DNA of 64,000 nucleotides from an uncultured Clostridia bacterium (GTDB taxonomy: Bacteria > Bacillota > Clostridia > Christensenellales > UBA1242): positions 520,939 through 584,938 of the forward strand of contig CALWKE010000001.1 of assembly GCA_944381185.1 (NCBI GenBank), read 5' to 3'. How positions within the stretch are numbered: the first letter of the stretch is position 1; the number at the start of each line of letters is the position of its first letter. The translations under genes were made by a program, and so were the position numbers. Shown piece by piece: positions 28,088 through 36,877 of the stretch. Below the pieces are notes generated by a model, which ran no database searches, was not told the DNA's origin, and was given only the letters and a program-made list of their open reading frames with translations.

Positions 28088-28978
28088 TTATCTGTTTAAT
28101 ATGTCATAAATTCTATCTAAATCATCTTTAGAATAATAATCTATAATAATTTTACCCTTTTTGTCATCACCTTTAATTTGAACACTCGTCGAAAATAATC
28201 TTTTAATTTTATTTTCAAAATCTTTAAGTTCTAAACTCTTTTCTTTTATTACAGGTTTTTCAATTTCTTTTGGGCTTAAATAACTTTTTATAAGATTTTC
28301 AGTTTCACGAACACTTAAACCTCTTTCAATAACTTGAAGTGCAATTTCTTTTTGTTTTGCAGGGTCATCAACCGCAAGAAGTGTTCTTGCATGACCTGCT
28401 GAAAGTTTTCCACTTTCAACAAGCGAAATTATTTGTTCTGGAAGTGACAAAAGTCTTAATGTGTTTGCGACTGCTGGTCTGCTTTTGCCAATTTTATCTG
28501 CAACTTCATCTTGAGTTAAATTAAATTCTGTGATAAGGTTTTTAATCGCTCTTGCAGACTCTATTGCGTTTAGGTCTTCCCTTTGCAAGTTCTCAATTAT
28601 TGAAATTTCACTGATTTCTTGTTTTGTGTAGTTTTTAACTATACAAGGAACAGTTTTAAGCCCTGCAAGCCTTGCAGCACGCCATCTTCGTTCACCAGCA
28701 ATAATAATAAACCTGCCATTACTCTCTTGAACAATGATTGGCTGAATAATTCCATGTGTTTTTATTGATGCAGAAAGTTCTTCAAGTGCATCTTGATCAA
28801 AAACTTTTCTTGGTTGTTTTGGATTTCTATCAATCAGCCCAATATCAATTTCTTTAGGTTCATTAACAACAATTTCTTTTGTTTCAACCTTGACTTCACT
28901 TTTTTCTGCCACACTCTCATTAGGTTCATCATAAGACCCAAACAATGAATCTAAACCCCTACCTAAACCTCTTTTCAT
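28088..28978 (-). CDS. parB: Chromosome partitioning protein ParB (Spo0J)
   Basis: A 296-residue DNA-binding CTP-switch protein that loads at parS, spreads, and recruits SMC for chromosome segregation. It has an N-terminal Soj-interacting Arg-rich start (MKRGLGRGLDSLFG), a ParB/Srx catalytic-like core with GERRWRAARLAGL near residue 95 and ENLQRED, a helix-turn-helix DNA reader (TQDEVADKIGKSRPAVANTLRLL) and a C-terminal dimer domain. AGAGGTG precedes the ATG. It follows soj by 12 bases, and four exact parS sites lie just downstream. Confidence 0.96.
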   Translation of the reverse strand: MKRGLGRGLDSLFGSYDEPNESVAEKSEVKVETKEIVVNEPKEIDIGLIDRNPKQPRKVFDQDALEELSASIKTHGIIQPIIVQESNGRFIIIAGERRWRAARLAGLKTVPCIVKNYTKQEISEISIIENLQREDLNAIESARAIKNLITEFNLTQDEVADKIGKSRPAVANTLRLLSLPEQIISLVESGKLSAGHARTLLAVDDPAKQKEIALQVIERGLSVRETENLIKSYLSPKEIEKPVIKEKSLELKDFENKIKRLFSTSVQIKGDDKKGKIIIDYYSKDDLDRIYDILNR

Positions 28979-28990
28979 TTTACACCTCTA

Positions 28991-29773
28991 TTAAATTTTT
29001 AAATATTTATCTTTTTGTCTTTCAAAATACTCTTCAGTAAGCATTTTATAAGCCTTTGAACCAACACAACTTTTGTCATAAACATAAATTGGCTCGCCAT
29101 AACTTGGAGCTTCTGCAAGCCTAACATTTCTTGGAATTGTGGTTTCAAAAACTGAATCAGCAAAAAATTTACGAATTTCGCCTGCCACTTGCTTACCCAA
29201 ATTGCTTCTGGTGTCACGCATAGTGAGAACCACACCATCAATCGCAATATCAGGATTAAGCTTCTTTTTAACCAGCCTAACCGTATTCATAAGTTGACTT
29301 AAACCTTCAAGAGCAAAAAATTCACATTGAATAGGAATAATAACCGCATCAGCAGCCGTAAATGCGTTGATTGTTAAAAGACCAAGTGATGGTGGACAAT
29401 CAATAGTTATGTAATCATAACTATTTTTAATCTTATCAAAAATATTTTTAATCACATATTCCCTTGATTTCATATAAACAAGTTCAACTTCAACACCTGC
29501 CAAATCAATATTTGCAGGAATTATTGAAAGATTTTTAACTTTTGTTTCATAAATTGCCTCTTGAACCTGTTTTTCTTCTGCCATAACTTGATAAATTGAA
29601 TTGATTTTGTTTCCCTTTTCAAAACCAAGGTTGCTAGTTGCATTCCCTTGTGGGTCCAAATCAACCAAAAGAACCTTTTTACCCATTAAAGCCATAAAAG
29701 TTGCCATGTTAACACATGTTGTGGTTTTTCCAACCCCACCTTTTTGATTTGCAAAAGCGATTATTCTGCTCAT
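28991..29773 (-). CDS. soj: Chromosome partitioning ATPase ParA (Soj)
   Basis: A 260-residue deviant-Walker ATPase that dimerises on DNA with ATP, moves with ParB-parS, and in spore-formers also controls DnaA. The deviant P-loop KGGVGKTT spans residues 11-18; LLVDLDPQGNAT follows near 36-47 and ITIDCPPSLG near 120. The length is standard. GAGGTCATT precedes the ATG, and the promoter is at 29804-29831. Such operons often lie near oriC, but dnaA is not in the window. Confidence 0.96.
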   Translation of the reverse strand: MSRIIAFANQKGGVGKTTTCVNMATFMALMGKKVLLVDLDPQGNATSNLGFEKGNKINSIYQVMAEEKQVQEAIYETKVKNLSIIPANIDLAGVEVELVYMKSREYVIKNIFDKIKNSYDYITIDCPPSLGLLTINAFTAADAVIIPIQCEFFALEGLSQLMNTVRLVKKKLNPDIAIDGVVLTMRDTRSNLGKQVAGEIRKFFADSVFETTIPRNVRLAEAPSYGEPIYVYDKSCVGSKAYKMLTEEYFERQKDKYLKI

Positions 29774-29803
29774 AATGACCTCATAATAAATATAGATACA
29801 TTA

Positions 29804-29831
29804 ATTATATAGAGTTATATTAAAAATTCAA
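29804..29831 (-). promoter_or_regulatory. Probable sigma-A promoter of soj-parB
   Basis: On the minus strand TTGAAT (29831-29826), a 16-nt spacer and TATAAT (29809-29804) lie about 30 bases upstream of the soj start. Confidence 0.6.
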
Positions 29832-29864
29832 AACATTTTAAAGCAAATTTTCATAAAATAAAGT

Positions 29865-30536
29865 ATGCTATCATTCTTTTTATTAATATTATGCCTAAAC
29901 ATAGACGCATTAAGTTATGGAATAGCCTATGGCATAAAGAAAATCAAGTTTAAAATTCCTTTCATATTATGTTTAAGTTTGCTATCGACCTTAATGTTTG
30001 CACTGCCACTTTTCTTTTCAAAATATATCTACATGTATTTTGATGAATTTGTTTTGCGGATAGTTAATGCTATAATTTTAATAATCCTTGGAATAAAATA
30101 TATTTTAACAAAACCGCAAAATTTTAAAAAAATACATAAAAAATATGTAAAATTATTTAAAAATAATAAAAAAATCAATAATTTAAAAAATAATACTTTA
30201 AATTATTATGAAAATAAAATATTAATAAATAAAATTAAATTTAAACCCTTTTATTTTGATAATAAAAAAAGTTCTGTTTTAAATAATAGTTTTAAACAGA
30301 ACTTTGGAGAGTGCGTTGCATTTTCTGTTGATGCAATTTTCACTGCACTTGTTAGTGGGTTTTCCGCTAGTTATTATTTATTTTCTGTTTTGTTTTATTT
30401 TTTTACTAATTTTTTAGCTATTTTTTGTGGCAATATAATTTTATATAATATAAACAGAAAATTAAAATTTAATTTAAATATTTTTAGTGGATTAATCTTC
30501 ATTTTTTTGGGGATTCTTAAAGTAATAGGATTTTAG
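29865..30536 (+). CDS. ytaF: YtaF/MntP-like sporulation membrane protein
   Basis: A 223-residue polytopic membrane protein with about six hydrophobic helices. The first helix ends in NIDALSYGIAYGIKKIK and the later helix in SVDAIFTALVSG, the paired Asp motifs of the MntP/YtaF family. In Bacillus YtaF is a sporulation-associated membrane protein; MntP exports manganese. A highly basic Lys/Asn loop (about residues 85-145) joins the halves. No Shine-Dalgarno is seen. A TAAAAT ends 5 bases before the ATG, so it may be leaderless. It overlaps the convergent glycosyltransferase gene by 45 bases. Confidence 0.75.
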   Translation: MLSFFLLILCLNIDALSYGIAYGIKKIKFKIPFILCLSLLSTLMFALPLFFSKYIYMYFDEFVLRIVNAIILIILGIKYILTKPQNFKKIHKKYVKLFKNNKKINNLKNNTLNYYENKILINKIKFKPFYFDNKKSSVLNNSFKQNFGECVAFSVDAIFTALVSGFSASYYLFSVLFYFFTNFLAIFCGNIILYNINRKLKFNLNIFSGLIFIFLGILKVIGF

Positions 30537-32009
30537 ATATTTTTCATATAGTTCATGAAGCATTTTGCAAGGCTTTTCCCAAGTAAAATAAATTTCTAAA
30601 TTGGCATTTTTGCCAATTTTTTTAACATAATCTACATTTTTGATTAAAAATTCTAGTTTGTAAACACAATCATTATGGTCATTTTTACAAACAAAACCAT
30701 TTCTTCCGTCAACAATAACTGAAGACAAAGCTGTGTTTTCTAAACAGAGGGTTGGAACATCATAACAAGCAACTTCTGTTTTCACAATTGAATCGGTTTC
30801 ATAACATGACGGAAAGAACATAAGTGAAGAGTTTTTGATAATAACCGACTTTTCATCATCGTTATCAATTCGCCCCGTAAATTTAACAATATTTTCAAGC
30901 CCATATTCTTTGCATTTTCTTTTCATTTTTTGTTCTTCTGGGCCATACCCCAAAAAGATGAAGTTGAAATTTTGATTTGTTTTATAAACATCTTTTAAAA
31001 CATCAATCAAAAAATAAATATTTTTAACCGCAACAAATCTTCCAATAAAAATTATATTAAAAATATTTTTGTTTATTTTATGCCTGTTTAATATCTTTTC
31101 TTCAAACTCTGTATCAAACTCTTTTTTTACCAAATTTGTTGCATTAGGAATTATTTCAATCTTTCTTTTTATTCCATACTCACGCATAATTTCTTTTGCA
31201 AAAGGATTCATTGTGAGTGCAACGGTTGCTTTTTTAAAGACCCCCAAAATCATTTTTGTGAGCCACATAGCAATTGTTTCATTTTTAACCACATCATAAA
31301 AATTTTTCTTAAATTGACTGTGAAAAGTTGAAAAACAAGGTATTTTTCGTTTTTTTGCAAGCGCAAGCCCAAAACTTCCCATATTAAAAGGTGATTGCAA
31401 ATGAATTAAATCTATTTTAAGCATAGAGATATATTTTTGAAAATCGGTGTCTAGTTGAGGAAAGGCAAGGTCATAACCCTGCTTTTTTACATAGATAGAA
31501 TTTACATATAAAACAAAATATTTATCAATTTGACTACCCTTATTTTTATGTTTTGGTGCACAAACAACAATATTATAAAAGTCTTTCATATACTTTATAT
31601 AATTTTCCATAACCATGAGCACACCATCAATGCTAGGATAGAATGAATCAATAAAATATACTATTGTTTTTTTTCCGTTATTGTTAAATTTGTCGATTGT
31701 CAAAAAAACATCTCTCTCTTCTTTTTCATATGAAAGTATGTATTTGTTACACTTTTTTACTCTTTTTTGATTGTTTTTTGCGATTTTTTTATTGTTTTTT
31801 ATAGCATTTTTGCGAGTTTCTATAACATTTTTTGCCAAATCTTCTTTTATAAATAAATTTTTAAAAAAGTTTTTTTTGGTTTTTTTAGATTTATTTATTA
31901 TATTTTCATTTGTTTTATCACTAAAAATATACTCATTCAAATTGTAGTCAAGAGGAATTTCAAAGGATTTATTTTTAGTCACTTTTCGTGTGTGATTTTT
32001 TTCTTTCAT
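30492..32009 (-). CDS. Family 4 glycosyltransferase with basic N-terminal extension
   Basis: A 505-residue protein. Residues 1 to about 105 are Lys/Asn-rich and not part of the fold. From IVYFIDSFYPSIDGV it is a GT-B, GT4-type enzyme with a FHSQFKKNFY motif, IEIIPNAT, IIFIGRFVAVKNIYFLIDVL and a C-terminal donor-binding segment (CYETDSIVKTEVACYDVPTLCLE). The architecture resembles diacylglycerol glucosyltransferases or other glycolipid enzymes, with the acceptor unknown. The ATG at 32009 is preferred to the adjacent TTG at 32012; GGGG lies upstream. The 3' end overlaps ytaF. Confidence 0.8.
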   Translation of the reverse strand: MKEKNHTRKVTKNKSFEIPLDYNLNEYIFSDKTNENIINKSKKTKKNFFKNLFIKEDLAKNVIETRKNAIKNNKKIAKNNQKRVKKCNKYILSYEKEERDVFLTIDKFNNNGKKTIVYFIDSFYPSIDGVLMVMENYIKYMKDFYNIVVCAPKHKNKGSQIDKYFVLYVNSIYVKKQGYDLAFPQLDTDFQKYISMLKIDLIHLQSPFNMGSFGLALAKKRKIPCFSTFHSQFKKNFYDVVKNETIAMWLTKMILGVFKKATVALTMNPFAKEIMREYGIKRKIEIIPNATNLVKKEFDTEFEEKILNRHKINKNIFNIIFIGRFVAVKNIYFLIDVLKDVYKTNQNFNFIFLGYGPEEQKMKRKCKEYGLENIVKFTGRIDNDDEKSVIIKNSSLMFFPSCYETDSIVKTEVACYDVPTLCLENTALSSVIVDGRNGFVCKNDHNDCVYKLEFLIKNVDYVKKIGKNANLEIYFTWEKPCKMLHELYEKYLKSYYFKNPQKNED

Positions 32010-32117
32010 CAATTAATAGCCCCCATTCGTTTGACTTAAAAAAGGTTATTATTTATAATAATTTATATTATTAATTATACTATTAAAAAAATATTTTATC
32101 AACACTTTGGGTCAAGA

Positions 32118-33869
32118 ATGAAAAAAAGAAAGAAAAAAGAATTTGGATATTTTTCCTATTTAAAAAACTATAAGTTTTTTTCTTTTCTTGCACCATTTTT
32201 TAAAGGAATAGAGTCTGTTTGTGAACTTTTTGTTCCAATAATCATGGCAAATATTATTGACTATGGTGTTGCAAACAGCGATGAGCATTACATTATTTGG
32301 AATGGTGCTCTTATTTTAATTCTTAATATTGCTGGATTCATTTTTGCAGTTTTTGGTCAAAAATGTGCCGCCATTGCATCGATGGGAGTTGGAAAAGATA
32401 TTCGAAAAGATATTTTTTCACATATAAACAGCCTGTCTTATGCCGAACTTGACAAATTTTCAACCACAACACTTCTTAACCGTTCGGTTAACGATGTTCG
32501 AAATATTCAAGACGGTTTGGGTTCTCTTTTAAGAATGATTATGCGTGCACCATGTCTTCTTATTGGTTCACTTATAATGTCGCTTTTTATAAATATAAAA
32601 TTAAGTTTAATTTTTGTTGTTATTATTCCTATTTTAGTTTTTATTGTTTGGATAATAATGAAAAAATTAAAACCAATTCTTTTAACAATAAAGTCAAAAC
32701 TTGACAAAACAACAAACATAACTCGTGAAAACCTTACCGGTGTAAGGGTTGTTCGTGCTTTCAATAAACAAGCATTTGAAACTGAAAGATTTAAAAATGC
32801 AAACTATGACCTTATTAGTTCACAGATAAAACACGGTGCATTAAATTCTCTTTTAAGACCACTTATTTCAATTGTGGTTAACTTTGCAATCATTGCTCTG
32901 TTTTATTTTGGTGGAATTGAAGTTAATATTGGCGAACTCACTCAAGGTAAACTTTTGGCTTTCATTAACTACTTTGGAAAAATTTCAACCTGCATAATTT
33001 CAATTTCAAGCCTGCTAACCATTGTTAACCGAATGAACGCATCAAATGAAAGAATAAAAGAAATCATGTCGGTTAAAAATTCAATAAAAGACCCATCAAA
33101 TCCTGTTAAGGTTGACTTTAGCGACAATAATTTGGGTAGGGTTGAATTTATTAATGTAAACTTTTCATACTCTAATGTTAAAAACGCAATCAACAATCTT
33201 TCACTTGAAGTTAACCCGGGTGAAATTATTGGTGTTATTGGCGGAACGGGAAGTGGAAAAAGTTCAATCACAAACCTTATTCCACGATTTTATGATGTTA
33301 CTTCGGGTGAAGTTTTGGTTGGCGGAAACAACGTAAAAAAATACAGGGTTGAAGACCTGCGCAATATTATTGGAATTGTTCCACAAAATCCAACACTGTT
33401 TGAGGGGTCAATTCGTTCAAATATGTGCTGGCGAAAACCAGATGCCACCGACGATGAAATTATTAAGGCATTAAAAATTGCCCAAGCCTATGATTTTGTT
33501 AAAGAGTATCCAGACTTTTTGGAACACCGAGTTAATCGTGGGGGAACAAACTTTTCAGGTGGTCAAAGGCAAAGACTTACCATTGCAAGAGCCTTGGTTG
33601 GAAACCCACACATAATCATTCTTGACGACTCTTCGAGTGCACTTGACTTTGCAACCGATGCAAGACTTCGAAAATCAATTCGAACCTATCTTGACAGTTC
33701 AACCAACTTTATTGTTACACAGCGAACAAACTCTATTCGTGACGCAAACAAAATTATTGTTGTGGATAATGGAAATATTATTGATATTGGCACGCACGCA
33801 GAACTTTTAGAGCGTTGCAAAATTTATCAAGAAATTCACTATTCTCAAAATAAGAAGGAGGTTAAATAA
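32118..33869 (+). CDS. Heterodimeric ABC exporter subunit, degenerate-site half
   Basis: A 583-residue half-exporter: six membrane helices, then an ATPase with Walker A GGTGSGKSS (near 375-383), signature FSGGQRQRL and Walker B IILDDSSSALD. The catalytic Glu position is Asp504, and the H-loop His is replaced (VTQRTNS). This is the pattern of the subunit that provides the degenerate site in BmrC/TM287-type drug exporters. No clear Shine-Dalgarno precedes the ATG at 32118. The stop overlaps the next start by one base (TAATG), so the partner is translated with it. Confidence 0.88.
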   Translation: MKKRKKKEFGYFSYLKNYKFFSFLAPFFKGIESVCELFVPIIMANIIDYGVANSDEHYIIWNGALILILNIAGFIFAVFGQKCAAIASMGVGKDIRKDIFSHINSLSYAELDKFSTTTLLNRSVNDVRNIQDGLGSLLRMIMRAPCLLIGSLIMSLFINIKLSLIFVVIIPILVFIVWIIMKKLKPILLTIKSKLDKTTNITRENLTGVRVVRAFNKQAFETERFKNANYDLISSQIKHGALNSLLRPLISIVVNFAIIALFYFGGIEVNIGELTQGKLLAFINYFGKISTCIISISSLLTIVNRMNASNERIKEIMSVKNSIKDPSNPVKVDFSDNNLGRVEFINVNFSYSNVKNAINNLSLEVNPGEIIGVIGGTGSGKSSITNLIPRFYDVTSGEVLVGGNNVKKYRVEDLRNIIGIVPQNPTLFEGSIRSNMCWRKPDATDDEIIKALKIAQAYDFVKEYPDFLEHRVNRGGTNFSGGQRQRLTIARALVGNPHIIILDDSSSALDFATDARLRKSIRTYLDSSTNFIVTQRTNSIRDANKIIVVDNGNIIDIGTHAELLERCKIYQEIHYSQNKKEVK

Positions 33870-35692
33870 TGAATAATTATCAAAGACTTTCTTCAAACGA
33901 GATGCGTGATTCTTTTACCAAAAAAGCCAATCAAAAATATAACAGAAAGAAGGGTTCTTTAAAGACCCTTAAAAAAGTTTTCTTTTATGCAAGAGAATAT
34001 AGATTTTATCTTTACCTTGCCGTTGTGATGGATATAATCAACACCATTTGTGCAATCTATCTTCCTATTTACACTGGCTTTAGCATAAACACAATCATTG
34101 GTGTGGGCAATGTTAATTTTAGCGAACTCTATAAAAATTTGCTTGTTATTGCGGGGCTTGCTGTTGGAAATGCTGTGACTGCCTTTATAAGCGAAGTCAG
34201 CCTTGCAACTTATAACTATAAGGGGACTTTTAAAATCCGTGACCTTCTGTTTGAAAAATTTCAAAACCTGCCAATAAGTTATATCGACACCACTTCACAT
34301 GGCGACCTTATTTCACGTATGATTAATGATATTGACATAATGACTGACGGATTTTTAGCAAGTTTGGCAGTTGTTCTTTCAGGTATCATTTCAATAGCAG
34401 GCACTTTGGTTGCAATGTTTATGTTAAACTTTAAACTTGCAATTATAATTTTAATTTTAACACCTGTCAGCCTTTTGTTTTCATACATAATTATCAAGCG
34501 ATCTAAAAAATATGTAAAACGACAGATTGATATTCAAGGCGAAATTTCGGGATATTTAGAAGAATACATCGGCGGAAGCAGGGTGGTTAAAGCATTCAAT
34601 CACGAAGATGAAAGCATTGAAAATTTTGGGCACCTTAATAATAACTATAATAAAATTGCTGCAAAATCAATTTTTTATAGTTCACTCACAAACCCAACAA
34701 CCAGAATAATAAATGGGTTAGTGTATGGCACAGTCGGTCTTTATGGTTGTGTGCTTGCACTTCAAGGCGAAATTTTGGTGGGAACAATAACAACCTTCTT
34801 GTCATACGCAAACAGTTTTGGTGAACCTTTTGCAGATATAAGCGAACAGGTTTCAAGTTTGCAACAAGCCTTTGCCGCCGCAAACCGAGTGTTTAATGTT
34901 CTTGAAGAAAACAACGAACCTAGCGACGAACATTTGCCTGACCTTCTTAACTGCACGGGCGAAGTTGAAATTAAAAATGTTAACTTTTCATACATACCAA
35001 AAACAACACTCATTCAAAACTTTAATTTGAGTGTAAAACAAGGTCAAAAGGTTGCATTTGTTGGCCCAACGGGTTGTGGAAAATCAACAATTATCAATCT
35101 TTTAATGCGTTTTTATGATGTAAATTCAGGGTATATCACAGTCAGTGACACTCCAATAAAAGAAGTTTCTCGAAATAGTTTAAGAAGTAAGTATGGCATG
35201 GTTTTGCAGGATACATGGCTCTTTAATTCAACCATTCGTGAAAATATTGCATACGGAAACCCGAATGCTCCACTTGATGATATTATTGAAGCCGCAAAAC
35301 TTGCCGGTATTCATGAATACATTGAAAGACTTCCAAAAAAATATGACACCGAAATCATTGAGGGCGGAAGCAATTTGTCACAGGGTGAAAAACAATTGAT
35401 TTGTATTGCCCGTGTAATGCTTTTAAAACCGCCAATGTTGATTTTAGATGAGGCAACAAGTAACATCGACACCCGAACAGAAAAGAGTGTTCAAGAAGCC
35501 TTTGATAAAATGATGAAGGGTAGAACAAGTTTTGTTGTTGCACACCGACTTTCAACAATAACCTCTGCCGATATTATTCTTGTTATGAATAAGGGGCAAA
35601 TAATAGAGCAGGGCACACATCAAGAACTTTTGAAGAAAAAGGGCTTTTATGCAAATCTTTATAACAGTCAATTTGAATCTTCAAGGTCATAA
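33869..35692 (+). CDS. Heterodimeric ABC exporter subunit, catalytic half
   Basis: A 607-residue half-exporter with six helices and a full ATPase: Walker A GPTGCGKST (399-407), signature LSQGEKQL, Walker B ILDEATSNID with catalytic Glu528, and H-loop VAHRLST. Together with the upstream subunit it should form a heterodimeric exporter (BmrCD/LmrCD/TM287-288 type), for which drugs, lipids or peptides are known substrates. AGAAGGAGG lies at 33853-33861 inside the upstream gene. A terminator follows at 35700-35732. Confidence 0.9.
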   Translation: MNNYQRLSSNEMRDSFTKKANQKYNRKKGSLKTLKKVFFYAREYRFYLYLAVVMDIINTICAIYLPIYTGFSINTIIGVGNVNFSELYKNLLVIAGLAVGNAVTAFISEVSLATYNYKGTFKIRDLLFEKFQNLPISYIDTTSHGDLISRMINDIDIMTDGFLASLAVVLSGIISIAGTLVAMFMLNFKLAIIILILTPVSLLFSYIIIKRSKKYVKRQIDIQGEISGYLEEYIGGSRVVKAFNHEDESIENFGHLNNNYNKIAAKSIFYSSLTNPTTRIINGLVYGTVGLYGCVLALQGEILVGTITTFLSYANSFGEPFADISEQVSSLQQAFAAANRVFNVLEENNEPSDEHLPDLLNCTGEVEIKNVNFSYIPKTTLIQNFNLSVKQGQKVAFVGPTGCGKSTIINLLMRFYDVNSGYITVSDTPIKEVSRNSLRSKYGMVLQDTWLFNSTIRENIAYGNPNAPLDDIIEAAKLAGIHEYIERLPKKYDTEIIEGGSNLSQGEKQLICIARVMLLKPPMLILDEATSNIDTRTEKSVQEAFDKMMKGRTSFVVAHRLSTITSADIILVMNKGQIIEQGTHQELLKKKGFYANLYNSQFESSRS

Positions 35693-35699
35693 ACAAATA

Positions 35700-35732
35700 A
35701 AAATTGCTGGCATCTTTCCAGCAATTTTTTAT
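35700..35732 (+). terminator. Terminator of the ABC exporter operon
   Basis: The stem AAATTGCTGG pairs with CCAGCAATTT around a short loop. A T-run follows, 8 bases past the stop of the catalytic subunit. Confidence 0.85.
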
Positions 35733-35754
35733 TTTTATAAATATTTAACATATA

Positions 35755-36115
35755 AATAACTAACATTATTCGACGGAAAAATAATAATTCTTAAATTAAT
35801 AACCAAGAGAGAGAAAAGTCGTAAGTGCGGGGCTATCCCCGCTAACAATTAGTGCTTCGCACTCTTTGAATAAATTACACATAAAATCTCAAGCGTGTCG
35901 CCTCGAGCGAAACACAAGTGGAGTCGAACGGGTCTCATCTTTTAGTGCATAGGCGCTCCTTATTATATTGTAAGTGTTTGCTTTGTATTATTGCACATTT
36001 CTACTTATGGGATTCCTAGGGCTTCGCTCGGAATGACACGGGAAGAGTGAGTGAAAAAGCCGAAGGCAAATTGCCCGCAGATGCTGACCCACCGAACGGA
36101 TTTCAGCCAATTAAA
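35755..36115. repeat. GC-rich intergenic mosaic repeat block 5 (left of the GIY-YIG gene)
   Basis: Modules in the reverse orientation: ATTATTCGACGGAAAAATAA, a perfect hairpin with stem GCGGGG (35827-35842), a GTGGAGTCGAACGGGTCTCA module, a GTGCATAGGCGC module, then GGGATTCCTAGGGCTTCGCT with GGAATGACAC (about 35990-36041). The order and orientation are repeated on the right side of the nuclease gene. Confidence 0.85.
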
Positions 36116-36119
36116 ATGT

Positions 36120-36148
36120 TTGTAAATTAATACGGGATTAGTTATATT
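36120..36148 (+). promoter_or_regulatory. Possible promoter abutting the GIY-YIG start
   Basis: TTGTAA (36120-36125), a 17-nt spacer and TATATT (36143-36148) end 6 bases before the ATG. No Shine-Dalgarno is present. This suggests a leaderless message, but the -35 match is only four of six. Confidence 0.4.
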
Positions 36149-36154
36149 AAACAT

Positions 36155-36448
36155 ATGAATAGTAATAGTTATTATGTTTATATTTTAACAAATCAAAACA
36201 ACACAACACTCTATATAGGAGTGACTAATGATTTAATAAGAAGAGTATATGAACATAAAAATCATTTAGTAAAAGGATTTACGGATAAATATAATATAAG
36301 TAAATTAATATACTTTGAAGATACAAATGATGTTTATTCTGCGATTTCACGAGAAAAACAACTAAAAAAATGGACAAGAAAAAAGAAAGAGTTTTTAATA
36401 AATAAAATCAATCCACAATGGATTGATTTATATGATAGTATAATTTAG
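36155..36448 (+). CDS. GIY-YIG endonuclease domain protein (UPF0213/YhbQ-like)
   Basis: A 97-residue single-domain nuclease. The GIY-like YYVYILTN (6-13) and LYIGVTNDLIRR (19-30) carry the catalytic Tyr and Arg. YEHK follows, and a Glu in SREKQLKKW near residue 67 is the expected metal ligand. The family cuts DNA; cellular roles of small stand-alone members are poorly known. The gene is embedded between two repeat blocks with the same module order, lacks a Shine-Dalgarno, and has no neighbour in operon. A role in spreading or processing the repeats is an inference from position only. Confidence 0.85.
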   Translation: MNSNSYYVYILTNQNNTTLYIGVTNDLIRRVYEHKNHLVKGFTDKYNISKLIYFEDTNDVYSAISREKQLKKWTRKKKEFLINKINPQWIDLYDSII

Positions 36449-36454
36449 TAGAAT

Positions 36455-36800
36455 AAAAATATTTGTTTTGTATAGTTGCACATTTTTACTTATGGGATTC
36501 CTAGGGCTACGCTCGGAATGACACTTAATAATCGTGTCGCCCTGAGCGAAACGAAGTGGAGTCGAATGGGTCTCATCTTTTAGTGCGTATGCACTCTATA
36601 TTATGTTGTAAGTGTTATGCTTTATATGGTTGCTCATTTCTGTTTATGGGATTCCTCGACTTCGCTCGGAATGACACGGGGGGATAATATATTTTATAAG
36701 GTTACACATTCCTGTTTATGGGTTCCTTCGACTACACTCAGGACGACACGGGAGGGCAATAGAAAATTACCCGTAAATGCCGACTCTCCAAATAGGACGA
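36455..36800. repeat. GC-rich intergenic mosaic repeat block 6 (right of the GIY-YIG gene)
   Basis: Three tandem-like copies of the GGGATTCC...GGAATGAC module (about 36476-36523, 36631-36678, and a GGACGACAC variant to 36752), plus the GTGGAGTCGAATGGGTCTCA and GTGCGTATGCAC modules. The segment 36532-36635 closely matches 35896-35996 of block 5 in the same orientation, so the nuclease gene is flanked by long imperfect direct repeats. Confidence 0.85.
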
Positions 36801-36877
36801 CACAAAAAATTGGTTATTTTCAACTATATTAATGAAATATCATAAAAATAAACCAATAATTAGCACATAAATTTTAT

